A stretch of 64,000 bases of DNA from Manduca sexta (Eukaryota > Arthropoda > Insecta > Lepidoptera > Sphingidae). The notes beneath the pieces were generated by a model that was not told where the DNA came from, did not search any database, and saw only the letters and a program-made list of their open reading frames with translations. The stretch is taken from contig NC_051119.1 in assembly GCF_014839805.1 (NCBI RefSeq), positions 7,247,245-7,311,244 of the forward strand, read 5' to 3'. This document shows positions 21,651-32,386 of the stretch, in pieces. The translations under genes were made by a program, and so were the position numbers. The stretch's first letter is position 1. The number at the start of each line of letters is the position of its first letter.

Positions 21651-22298
21651 ATAAATTAAGTACGCACTTAGCTGTGTGACTAGGACAGCGACAAATGTCA
21701 AAAAAAAGGTCATGTTAGTGAACAAAAAAAAATAATAAAAAGGACACAAACGTTTAAAAGCGACTTGAAATTATGAATTTGTTCAGCTAGAATTGAAAGA
21801 ACGCATCCAACATTTTGCGGCATTATTCCACAAATTATTGCAAGAGTACATCTGGCCTTATGGGACAATCCCGAAGACTGTAGGACGGTTCGTTTAATTA
21901 GGTTATATAAGATATATCTTTTCTGCAAAACTACGTACAAATAACATATGGATAAAAGATTAGTTCGAACTTACATAAAATTCCTTTTAGTATGATTAAA
22001 TTGAAACGTGTTTCTGATAGTGATCAGAATTTCGGAAACATTAAGAAATTAACGATTATTTTGATATTCTTATCTACATTTTCGTTTCGCTTTTTCGGGT
22101 TGGGTCAGAAGTATAATTATAGAGTGGTATGACTGGCAAAATGCCACGGGCCCAAGTTTCAAGGGCCCCAAAATGTTATAAAGTCATGAAACTTTGTACA
22201 TTGGGATCTAAGAAAAGGTCGACGGCAATATCTATATAGGTATAGTAATTTTGGAAGGGTATAGTGTAGTACTATAGCTTAAGAACTCCTATGGCATT

Positions 22299-22600
22299 TG
22301 CTGGTGGTAGAATGCATTTTATAGCCGCCTGAATAGCGACCACCGTACACAGTTGTACGTACGGGAGGACATTTGCCGCGGTTCTAGGCATCCAGTTAAA
22401 TGTGTATATCTCATGGTTGCCAATTCACATTGACGCCTGGGGGCTCACGAACATTTCCTGGCTTCCTTCCCTCCTCTCATCCTAAGGGATTTCCCTATCG
22501 TTGCCCCGCACTTCCATCCCAGATATACCCTGCCAACTTTTCTCCAGGGACCTGTAGTCGCTAAGCTAGGGGAGTTTTCCTCGCAACTCCGGCCGCTTTT
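22299..22600 (-). repeat. Repeat A fragment joined to repeat C, both reversed
   Basis: 22299-22358 is the end of repeat A ('tgctggtggtag' to 'gcgaccaccgtac'), immediately followed by a reverse copy of repeat C. The junction suggests one inserted into or beside the other. Confidence 0.6.
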
Positions 22601-23035
22601 TCGTGATTTTTATCCCTTTTTTTATTTTCTCGAGATAAAAGGTAGCTTATAGCACTTTGGAATAATGTAGCTTCATATTAGTAAAAACAAATCAAAATCG
22701 GTTCAGTAGTTTCTGAGATTATCACGGTCAAACAAACAAACTCTTCAATTTTATATCTATACATATCATAAAACAGGTCCGAAAACCTGTCTGTATATGA
22801 TCGATTTCTCAAAATCTACTGAACGGATTTTTTAACGGTTTTTACTAAAAAATAGTGCAATTCTTGAGGAACGTATAGGTTAATAGTACATTACAGTTTT
22901 ATATAAATTGACTGGAATATAATGATTACTGTTGAAGAAGTCACGTGGTTGTAAAAAAATCTCGAGGGTCGGGATTTACACAATCTTTGTGACACACTGA
23001 TTTGCACGCGGACGAAATCGCGGGCATAGTTATGA
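22601..23035. repeat. Two dispersed-tail repeats in series
   Basis: 22601-22770 has 'ttctcgagataaaaggtagc' and 'tcggttcagtagtttctgag'. 22775-23035 has 'acctgtctgtatatga' and 'gcacgcggacgaaatcgcgg'. Both are non-coding remnants of repeat families common in Lepidoptera. Confidence 0.55.
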
Positions 23036-23519
23036 TCGGTACCTATAGATTCAAAAATGATTCATACAAGGGAGAGTCTTAATGACAAGGCATCACCATT
23101 ACGTCACAAAAGCGATCACTGCTAGTACTAGAATTGTGACATCATTCTTTTATACGGTTTATTTTTTTTAGTATATGATTCTGAGTTTATATACCTACAG
23201 CGCGGTCCACTAAATCCAAATTGATAAGCTTTATACTAAATGTATCGATAAGAAGAAATATAGTTGTAAATAATGCTTTATTAATGATTCGAAATTAACT
23301 TCTATAAGTACAGTCAACGAAATAAGTATAACATCTGTTTGTCAGCCGTGTTAGGTCTACTCATTTACTTAATTTCAGACTCCGGACAGATAGAGTTGCT
23401 TATTCCAGATCACTGGTCAACCCAGGCACCTAAGATCACAACGCGATGGTACCGTGTGATATACGTATAAAGATAGTTATGCGCATCAATGAATAATAAT
23501 CAAAAGTAATTTTCCTCTA
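23036..23519. other. No gene recognised
   Basis: AT-rich intergenic sequence without clear repeats or ORFs. Confidence 0.45.
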
Positions 23520-23524
23520 GTATA

Positions 23525-23790
23525 TAATAATAATATCAGCCCGGTATTATATACTGTCCCATTGATGAGCACGAGCCTCCTCTACTACTGAGAGGGATTA
23601 GGCCTCAGTCCACAACGCAGGCCTAGTGTGGATTGGTCCTCTTCACCTAACTTCAAAGTTCTTATAGAGAATTTCTCAGGTAGGTAGGTTTCCTACAAAC
23701 CTTTGAAATTCCTATAGGGAACTTCTTAGATATGCAGGTTTCCTCACGATGTTTTCTTTCACCGTTAAAGCAAGCGATAACCGAGCGATA
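23525..23790 (-). mobile_element. tRNA-derived SINE, 5'-truncated and locally duplicated
   Basis: Reverse copy with the 'cgagcctcctctactactga' 3' part. The 'ataggga.cttct.agat..gcaggtttcct' segment occurs twice (about 23655 and 23715), a short internal duplication. Confidence 0.75.
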
Positions 23791-23909
23791 ACCGATATAG
23801 ACGAGCGGAACCGCAAGCAAAACCTAGTCTGGAATACCAAGATGTCGGATTACTAAATAGAACATGTAGGTAATTGGCTAGGTTATATGCAAGATTGGGA
23901 TTTATATGA

Positions 23910-24065
23910 TTTTTTTTTTAATTTCTTTGATTGACGAAATGAGCTTGCCGTTTGCCTGATGTTAAGCAATACGACCGCCCATAAACAGTAAAAACACCAT
24001 CTAACACCTTCAATTACAAAGCATTGTTTGGTATTCCACCGCGCTTGCCATTCTGAGACAATTAA
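23910..24065 (-). repeat. LINE-like 3' tail, reversed
   Basis: Complement of the tail seen at 47280-47360: 'cgaaatgagcttgccgtttg', 'acgaccgcccataaac' and 'tggtattccaccgcgc'. Confidence 0.65.
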
Positions 24066-25508
24066 TCCTTGTTAGTATTTACCTTAAATATTACCATATT
24101 TTCTGCAAATATAATATTTTTATATTAATATCTAAGAACGCCGAACATCTTTTCAGACGGACATTTCAAATAAGACAGCGACTTATTACCACTTATATTG
24201 AGTTCAATAACCTACCATTAATTTATTTTGTGGTCAGTTAGTTCATTCTGATTTCTAATGAAACATTTGATTAACTTGGTCGGTGATTCGTTTTCCTGGA
24301 CACTTACCCAGTATTATAGCTGAATAAAATTCCCTTTTCCTTAATTATTGAGTGATTATGGAACTTAGATGCAAACTAAGCTGATGTTATAAATATGTAG
24401 CATTTAAATCTCAATACATTAGGTACAGAGGACTCAGTGCGCGCAAACAAAGAATTGATGGCTCCTAAGTAAACTATCACATCTGAAAAATACCGATTTT
24501 CTAGCTTTTTGGTATCTTAGTTCTACCGAAATCATTAAAAAAAATCTTCATTTATTAACATTTTTTCTGATACGATAATTTATTTAGGAGCTATGGATAT
24601 ATCAAAAATATTTGTACACGACACGTGCCAGCTACAGCGGCTTAGCTACCGACACATCAGCCATATCCGTGCCTATACCCACATTAAACTAGGCAGCCGC
24701 CTAAAAGTTCGCAATGCCTTAAAGGACCCCCAAAATTTTTTATTTGTATGTATTTTTCGTATTTTTTACATGAGCCAGCTTCCTGGACCTAACTACCGGC
24801 GCATTAGCCATGTCAATGATGATCCATACCTACATTAAACTACGCGGCTGCAAAGTTTGCACTGCCTTAAAAAACGACAAAAAAACATATAGGTCCCTTC
24901 TATAGCAACTACGCCACTGACCACCTGCTTGATAGTATCATCTAACCAATAGTAATGCCCCCCCTCCCCGCTCAGGTAATTCTTGTGCAGTCGCTAAGGC
25001 CTGCCCAAAAAAACAAAATTTAATCAGCGAATGGATTTTTAAACTAAACCCAAGCGGTCATCAGCAATTATTTTCCTAAAGTGTGACCTAAAAAATACTT
25101 TAAAGTTAAATTATTTATAACCAGCGTTAGCTCTCAACTCCGCCCGTATAAATAATTTTTTCCTGGATAAAATCGCACTCTTAATAAAATAATGACCCAT
25201 TTCAAAATTGCCAATTTCTGGGAATTGTTGTTTCTTCCCTTTTTTTTGTGCTATAGGTTTAATTTTGTATCTATCCTCAATAAATAATATTATAGCAACT
25301 TCAAAGAAAGGTAGCAAACAAAAATTAGTTTTCCGACGACTGCCACAAATTAACCATTTTTAAATAGGTCATTATTTTATTAAGAGTGTGAAATATAATT
25401 AAAAGTATAATACTTTATTTATCACGTAGGCAAACAAAGTTGAACTTGTGATATTGTGTCAAAACAACTTATAAGAATAATTATTATTATTTCTGTATAA
25501 CACTTAAG
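24066..25508. other. Intergenic; diverged duplication and a long-loop hairpin
   Basis: Two diverged units of about 180 bp lie at about 24620-24745 and 24775-24890 (both with 'acattaaact' followed by 'gcaatgcctta' or 'gcactgcctta'). A 27-bp inverted repeat lies at 25176-25202 and 25362-25388. No gene seen. Confidence 0.5.
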
Positions 25509-25513
25509 ATCAC

Positions 25514-25724
25514 TGTTGCAGCCATAATATGAATAAAAACTTTTTAAATCGAAACTGACGTACTGGCTGCTTGTCATCGAATTACGAAATATATTATTTT
25601 ATAAAAATGGAATATAAAAAATGATTGTCATTCTTCTTTAATAAAATCTATGTCATGATTGTATCTCCTAAAATTATTTATTATTTTACACATAAAACTA
25701 TTAGATTAAACCGAAGCTTAAATA
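25514..25724 (+). repeat. BEL/Pao 5' LTR
   Basis: Starts TGTTGCAGCCATAATATG and ends ..GCTTAAATA, where the 3' LTR ends ..GCTTAAACA. The final CA has become TA in this copy. Confidence 0.93.
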
Positions 25725-25742
25725 TGGTCCATGTCGAGCCGG
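25725..25742 (+). other. Candidate primer-binding site
   Basis: TGGTCCATGTCGAGCCGG begins directly after the LTR and starts with TGG, as expected for pairing to a tRNA CCA end. The tRNA was not identified. Confidence 0.6.
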
Positions 25743-26001
25743 ATAAATAAGGAATCAGAATAATATAATATTGGACGGTGGAGTAACGCTATTTTATTAA
25801 TTATTTTACCCAGCACTCTCGATTAATATGTACTGAGGTAATGGTAAGCTGACCTATTATTGTTAACATTGTAAAAGGTTAGTGTTAATTCAAGAGTTGT
25901 TACTTACCACCATAATATTGTAATTACTAACTATAGTTTTATGTGTTTTAATTATAATTTACTTATGTAAAGTTGCAGGACTGCAGCACTCGTCTCCTAA
26001 A

Positions 26002-27071
26002 ATGACCGACATCAAAGTTCTTCGGCGGAAACGAGGCAGCTGTAAAGCTCGATTAACAATTTTGCGACCTACTTATCCCAGTTGACGGATTCGGAACTGA
26101 ACCCCGACCAGGTATTGGAGTTACAATTGCGCGTCGATAGGTTAGGAGAATTGTTTGACCAATTTAATGATATTCAAACTCAGCTTGAATGTTTATCTGA
26201 TAACTTAGATGAAGAATTAATTGAAAGATCTGCTTTTGAATCGGAATACTATGCACGATTTGTCCAGGCAAAGAATAGGCTAACTGTTACGAAAGCGGAT
26301 GAAGATGATTTCAAAACAACAAACAGTAGTTCAAAGCGTAAGGTCGCCCAATTGCCCAGTATCAATTTACCAATATTTTCAGGTTCATATGAAAATTGGC
26401 TCGCATTTCGGGATACTTTCATTAGTTTAATCCACAAAGATGACGACATCGACGAAATTAATAAATTTCATTATTTAAAGACATCATTGGAGGGGTTTGT
26501 TGCTTCAAAACCATGTTTCGGCAATTTTGACCTCGATCCACTAATGAAAGAGTCATCAAACAATTTGAAATCTATGATAGACCAAATTAATAAACATATT
26601 CGAGCTTGTGAGAAATTAGGCGAACCTGTTAATAGCTGGGACACATTGTTAATTCATTTATTTAGTCACAAATTAGATGCAAGGACATTTCGTGAGTGGG
26701 AAGTGTATAAAAAGCGACTTGACAAATCTAAGTCCATTCTTTTTAAGCAGTTTATGGAGTTTATGCAAGAACGTGCAGACTTTATTGAGACATTAGAACG
26801 CGCTCAGCTTTCTAAAACTAAAAAAACACCTGACATTCCGACAAAGCATAATGCGAAAAAGTCTATGGTGTCTTTGAGCGATAATATTAACTCATCTTCT
26901 CATAGTTTTCTTTGTCCGGAATGTAATGGAGATCATTACCTTAGTACTTGTCCACAATTTCTAGCATTGAGCATTGACGAGAGAATGTCAGTTTTGCCTA
27001 AATATAAAGTTTGTTATAACTGTTTTCATCGCGGGCACTATCCTAAAAAATTGCAAACGATCAGGGTGTAA
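26002..27071 (+). pseudogene. BEL/Pao gag with two frame breaks
   Basis: The ATG at 26002 opens MTDIKVLRRKRGSCKARLTI, the usual BEL gag start. The frame is lost at the T-run near 26060 and resumes as TDSELNPDQVLELQL and about 320 further codons. Gag features include LPIFSGSYENWLAFRDTF and zinc knuckles CPECNGDHYLSTC and CYNCFHRGHY. A second break at the A-run 27045-27050 separates the last knuckle from the downstream KRSGCKVCNYKHHTLIH. Gag would form the particle that packages the RNA. Because gag and pol form one ORF in this family, each break would stop pol from being made. Confidence 0.9.
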
Positions 27072-28411
27072 AGTTTGCAATTATAAACATCATACGCTGA
27101 TTCATAACACGAATTATAAGTCAAAACATATTAACAATAAATCAAAGCATCGCTCGATTGGTAGTGAACGATCCGAAGTGTCCCCATCCGCGGGCGCCGA
27201 GGACTGTGCTGTCACCCCTAACGCTCACTCAGTTGCACTGTCGGCAAATCTTACTGCACATTCGCATACAAGCAACTTGCCCGACATTCTTCTGTCGACT
27301 GCTTTAATCAGATGTTACGATAATAATAATAAAGAACACATTGCACGTGCTCTTCTTGACTCAGGCAGTTCGTCGTGTATAATGTCAGAAAAACTGTTTA
27401 AGCAATTAAATATACCATCTAAATATACTAATAAATCTATACAAGGCATTAATAATTTACTGTCACAAGTAGAGAAAATGTGTCGTGTTCGTATTAAGTC
27501 ACTATGCGAATCTTATTGTGATAATTTATTATGTTTGGTTTTGCCGACAATTACCGATAATGTGCCTCATAGGCAGATGCATTTAAATATACCAACAGAT
27601 ATACCTTTAGCTGATCCGTATTATCACACTCCAGCACCGATAGACATGATATTAGGAGCTGATGTATTCTGGAATTTACTAGGATCAGAAAGAATCGTAT
27701 TAGGGAATCACCAGCCTATTTTATTTGAAACTAGACTTGGTTGGGTAGTCAGTGGCCCAATTAATACCGGTTTAGCTAATAAGTTTAATCAACCTGTCAA
27801 ATGCAATTTTGTAACCATTGCTAATGACAAATCTTCACAATTAGATGACTTACAAGCTCAGTTATCGCTGTTTTGGCAAATAGAAGAAATAAGCCAGCAT
27901 GAGTCATCCACTTATTCAGTTGAAGAAGCACTTTGTGAAGAACATTTTGTTAAGAATACGACACGTTTAGAAAACGGTCGGTTCTGCGTTAGAATTCCGC
28001 TGAAAGTATCTTCTGATACTTTAGGTGATTCATTTCATCGTGCAAAACGATGCTTTTTAGCCATAGAGCGTAGAAAAAGGCCTTTCATTGAAGAAACTTT
28101 ACACGCTTTACCTGAACTCAAAACACATGTTTGTTTTCATAACATTTATAAAGACAAACATTTTGACAATGGTTTGATTAATTTTGAGCGATTTTCAAAT
28201 TTTATAAGGTTACAACGAGCGGTTGGTTTTATGTTTCGATTCATTAAAAGGTGTAAGGGCCAGTCAATTAATAGTGAATATTTATCCGCTCACGAACTGC
28301 AGGATTCACTCAATTTAATTATTATTCAATCACAAAAGGAATCATTTTATGAACATGATTTATTATTAAATAATCAGAAATTACCTCATAAAAATGACTT
28401 CTTAAGTTTAA
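27051..28411 (+). pseudogene. BEL/Pao pol: protease, stub of reverse transcriptase, linker
   Basis: After the third Cys-His motif comes the aspartic protease with ALLDSGSSSCIM (Asp codon at 27358) and the BEL-specific PIDMILGADVFW. The reverse transcriptase starts (FHRAKRCFLAIERR), but from about 28074 the sequence jumps to LPELKTHVCFHNIY, which normally lies after RNase H near the integrase. The YVDD-type catalytic core and RNase H are absent, an internal deletion of perhaps 2 kb judged from usual family size. A single-base break at about 28410 then shifts frame before the integrase. Confidence 0.88.
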
Positions 28412-29636
28412 TGTTTTTCTGGATGAAAATAAAATCATCCGTTTAGGGGGTAGATTGCATCATTCAGAATATTCTTTTGAGAAAAAACATCCAATTTTAT
28501 TACAGTCCACTCATCATTTTACAAAACTTTTATTTAAATATGAGCATCGAAAATTAATGCATGCAGGTCCCCAATTATTATTGGCTACAATAAGAGAAAC
28601 TTACTGGCCTTTGGGTGGTCGCAACATAGCCAGATTATGCTATCGTCAGTGCGTTCGCTGTCAACGTTTTAAGGGACAAGTTGTTCAAACACAAATGGGC
28701 AATTTGCCATCAAACAGATTGTCACCAGCTGACTTTCCTTTTCAAAGTGTAGGCGTTGACTACGCGGGTCCCATAACATCGGTTAATCGTCAAGGTCGTG
28801 GATGTAAACTAATGAAAGTTTACATTGTAATTTTTGTGTGCTTTACGACTAAAGCCATACATTTAGAATTAGTGGGCGATTTGACGAGCAGCAACTACTT
28901 ACAGGCTTTGCGTAGGTTTATGTCCCGAAGAGGAAAGCCTCTTCATATTTATTCAGACAATGGGACATCATTTGTAGGAGCCTATAAAGATCTCTCTACA
29001 TTCCTTAAGCGCAATTGTAACTCCTTAGCTGAAGATGCGGCTCATGATGGAATCAATTTCCACTTTATTCCTGCCTACGCCCCACATTTTGGTGGTCTTT
29101 GGGAGGCGGGTGTTAAATCCACTAAACATCATTTAGTTAGAGTGCTGGGCAATTGTCACTTAACTTATGAGGAGCTAAACTCCACCTTAATCCAAATAGA
29201 GGCAATTTTAAATTGTCGACCGCTCACTCCGCTGTCATCAGACGCTGAAGATTTGCTGCCGCTGACTCCAGGTCATTTTTTAATCGGAAGACCAGTTACT
29301 TCACTACCTGTTCAAAACTTGCGGGACTGCTCTTATGACCACCTGACTCGGCATCAAAGGATCGAGCAACTCAGGCAACATTTCTGGGTGAGATGGAGCA
29401 AAGAGTACATTTCAGAACTTCAGAAAAGAGTCAAATGGCAGAGTGGCAAAGATTATCATTTAAAAATCGACGCCCTTGTCATCATCAAGGACGACAATTT
29501 ACCACCAATTAAATGGAAGATGGGCCGAATCATAGCACTACACCCTGGTACTGATAATATCTGCAGGGTGGCTGACATACGGACTGCAGGTGGCGTAATA
29601 AGAAGAGCTGTCTCGAAGATTTGTCCCCTCCTCTAA
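28412..29636 (+). pseudogene. BEL/Pao integrase region
   Basis: Continues from VFLDENKIIRLGGRLHHSEY after the frame break. A zinc-binding segment (HRKLMHAG..CYRQCVRC) and the DDE catalytic triad are visible: GVDYAGP, IYSDNGTSFVG and GGLWEAGVKS. The BEL-type C-terminal region with HFWVRWSKEYISELQ follows, ending in TAA before the polypurine tract. The 393-codon stretch is otherwise open, so the integrase itself looks intact, but it lacks an in-frame start from gag-pol. Confidence 0.92.
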
Positions 29637-29667
29637 AGAAACTTCGGGTTGAAAGCAAGCTTTCAAC

Positions 29668-29676
29668 GGCTGGGGG
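29668..29676 (+). other. Candidate polypurine tract
   Basis: GGCTGGGGG ends two bases before the 3' LTR, the place where plus-strand priming occurs in LTR elements. Confidence 0.5.
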
Positions 29677-29678
29677 CA

Positions 29679-29888
29679 TGTTGCAGCCATAATATGAATA
29701 AAAACTTTTAAATCGAAACTGACGTACTGGCTGCTTGTCATCGAATTACGAAATATATTATTTTATAAAAATGGAATATAAAAAATGATTGTCATTCTTC
29801 TTTAATAAAATCTATGTCATGATTGTATCTCCTAAATTTATTTATTATTTTACACATAAAACTATTAGATTAAACCGAAGCTTAAACA
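29679..29888 (+). repeat. BEL/Pao 3' LTR
   Basis: Starts TGTTGCAG and ends ..AAACA, followed by ATCAC. About 98-99% identical to the 5' LTR by eye. Confidence 0.94.
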
Positions 29889-29893
29889 ATCAC

Positions 29894-30424
29894 TTACATA
29901 ACGGATATTTTAAATTATGGATAAAAAGTCACAATTTTCAGTTTCTCGGGATAAAATGGAGCCTATATTTTGAGTTACATTACTCGCAATATATCGATGA
30001 AAATTACATTCCATTTCATGCAGTAGTTTGTACGTGATGCGTGTACAAACATACAGAGAGACTATAAATATTGTATTTTAACTTCAGTTGTTTTAATAAG
30101 GTTCTTATTGGAGCAACAAATAGACATCGATCCATACAGACATCGGCATTTTCCAATTTTATTATATATATAATAAGACGATTACAAACTTTGGTCGAAC
30201 AAATACAGTAATAAATGATCTCTGCGGTTTCCTTAAACGGAGAATAAAACCGCAGAAGCGGCTGACAAAGTTTATCCTTAATACCTAAGCTAATAGAGAT
30301 CTATTTTTACTGTTTCCTCAAAGGAAAACCGACTCAATATTTCATAGCAATAAAGTATAATGTTTATGTTACTGTTCAAGTATTGGTTAGGACATTTTGT
30401 AACTTTCTCCAAAAATACTTAATG
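29894..30424. other. No gene recognised
   Basis: AT-rich intergenic sequence. Confidence 0.45.
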
Positions 30425-30625
30425 GTTAATCTGCGTGCAGTTTGGTGCCGTTTGGTGCAGATTAGGTCAAACTGCCTGCCGTTTCATGCAGTTTAGGTGG
30501 TTCTGCATGCAGCTTGATGATGTTCCGTCCAGATTGCAGATTGTCTTTATACAGTATCGTGAAGTTTCGTGCCGTTTGGTGCAGATTTGATTATTCTGCA
30601 TGCAGTTTCGTGCAGACTGCACGTT
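30425..30625. repeat. Degenerate tandem repeat built on TGCAG/GTGC motifs
   Basis: Phrases such as 'gtttggtgcagatt', 'ctgcatgcagtttcgtgc' and 'gtgccgtttggtgcagattt' recur with irregular spacing over about 200 bp. No coding frame is conserved. Confidence 0.65.
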
Positions 30626-30679
30626 TTCTATTGTTCACTGTGGAGCGATAGTAAAACGCTGTTGCTTCCTCGGTATTCG

Positions 30680-30800
30680 CGGCGCGACCCCCGATATGGT
30701 GGTAGCCTTGCCAGCTATCACATAACGGGATGGAACTTGAAGAAAAGTGGGTGCCCTGGTTGCGTCTCTGCATACTTATCCTTCCGAGATAAATGCGAGA
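30680..30800 (+). repeat. Fragment of tRNA-headed SINE (second family)
   Basis: Contains 'tggtagccttgccagctatc' and 'agtgggtgccctggttgcgt', matching the 3' half of the copy at 55848. Confidence 0.7.
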
Positions 30801-31012
30801 AGTGTGTTTTTAATTACATGAATAATACAATAACAATATTATGAATATGAATCATATTATAATGTTAAATATATATGATACGTGGGTTAGTTGCTATATT
30901 ATTATATGTACACAGATGGCCCGGTAAAGGTCTTTTTGACATTTCGTTAAGTACTAAATCAAACCACATAATTTTCTTTTGAAAATAACACTGGCTACTG
31001 ATTGATACCTTC

Positions 31013-31375
31013 CTAACCGAATTTCGGCCACGGCGGCCAACCTTAACGGATATCAGCCAAGTACCCGGGACATTTTATAGTGCACAAGTGTGTGCGCAAT
31101 ATATAGGTGGAGTCTCTGTTCCTTCACTCTCATAGTCCGGTGAGACGGCAATCCGACATGACCGGAGAGAGTTCAGGCGCAGGACCAACGGCTTTACGTG
31201 CTTTCCAAGGGTACGACACCGCTAACTCCCTGACTCCGAGCTGCGCCTGAGTAATTTTTGGGACGGAAAAACCCAGCAACAATTATTTTTGGCCCGACCC
31301 GGGATTCGAACCCAGGACCTCAACGCGGTAATCGTGCTGGTACCATGTACAATAACTACGCCACCGAGGCAGTCA
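31013..31375 (-). mobile_element. tRNA-headed SINE (third family), reverse
   Basis: The reverse strand starts CTCGGTGGCGTAGTTATTGT and has box B GGTTCGAATCC, a tRNA-like head. The body ends 'ggccgccgtggccgaaattc'. Matched by 58514-58853. It looks like a tRNA but continues into a SINE body, so it is not a tRNA gene. Confidence 0.8.
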
Positions 31376-31739
31376 TTATTTATACGTAGCTACATACTAT
31401 AAAGACTGTCATAATGTCTCATGTCCATGAGTCATAATTTGTAATTAACTGCTGTACATACATATTACATCCAGTTAATTATTATTTTAATGCTGGAACT
31501 ATACTTGGGTTTAAACCTTTTATGCTTAACGGGAAAAAGCAATAGCGAAAATGAACTGTAGCATCTAAACACACTATATATATGATTACACTTAGTCGGC
31601 ATGCCAGCGCACGCGCAACCCATCGTCATTGTAGCTCACTTATATTTAAGTATAGGATCCACGAAGAATCTCACTGAACCAAAAAGAATGAATTCTTTGT
31701 GACATGCATACAGAAGAATTAATACAATTGGATTAATTT

Positions 31740-32120
31740 TACTTAAGAAAACTCACAGACACTCAGCGAGCTATGGAGAGGACTATGTTTAGTGTTTATC
31801 AATCAAATCGAATTAGAAATGAGAACATCCGTAGAAGAACGAAAGTCACCGACATAGCCTATCAGATTAGTAAGCTGAAGTGGCAGTAGGCAGGGCACAT
31901 AGCTCGCAGAACTGATGGCCGATGGGGCAAGAAGGTTCTGGAGTGGGGGCTACGAACTGGCAAGCGCAGCGTCGGACCTCTACCCACGAGGTGGACAGAT
32001 GACCTCATAAAAGTCGCAGAAGGTCACTGGATGTGGGCCGCTTAAAATAAGTCGATCTGGAAATTTTTGGAGGAGGCCCATGTTCAGCAGTTTACATCCT
32101 GAAGCTGATGATAGTGATGA
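31740..32120 (+). pseudogene. 3' end of an RTE-like LINE
   Basis: Translates as TDTQRAMERTMFSVYQSNRI, RNENIRRRTKVTDIAYQISK, then AGHIARRTDGRWGKKVLEWG and PTRWTDDL, the C-terminal end of RTE/BovB-type reverse transcriptases. Stops interrupt it. The end has 'gaggcccatgttcagcag' and a 'gatgatagtgatgaa' tail. Confidence 0.85.
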
Positions 32121-32386
32121 ATCTTACCATTAACGCTTTGTTATCAGTGAAGATAGTTTATTCGGATCTGCCGTTAGTGTAGCACTACCATTCATACAAT
32201 AATTATTTATTTATTTATTTAGCACTTAATATACAAAAGTATATAGGCGGACTTAATGCCATAGGCATTCTCTACCAGTCACCCTTAGGGTGGTGCAGAG
32301 ATAATCAAGGTAGGTGCATAAGAGGAAGGTAAGAAAACAAAATATTCGGTAATCAAATAATAATTAATAAAAATACCTATATAAAT

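Larger units (their letters stand above)
25514..29888 (+). mobile_element. BEL/Pao LTR retrotransposon, internally deleted
   Basis: A 4375-bp element bounded by 211- and 210-bp LTRs and flanked by an exact 5-bp target duplication ATCAC (25509-25513 and 29889-29893). The LTRs differ at about three positions, so insertion is recent. Gag with zinc knuckles, an aspartic protease (DSGS) and a complete-looking BEL-type integrase are present, but the reverse transcriptase core and RNase H are missing. The coding frame is broken at three homopolymer runs. It cannot move by its own polymerase, but its ends look usable by a relative. Confidence 0.95.

Noticed and set aside
31287..31375. tRNA gene on the minus strand
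   Set aside because: Box A and B are present, but the sequence runs into a SINE body repeated at 58514; likewise at 55848 and 38640.
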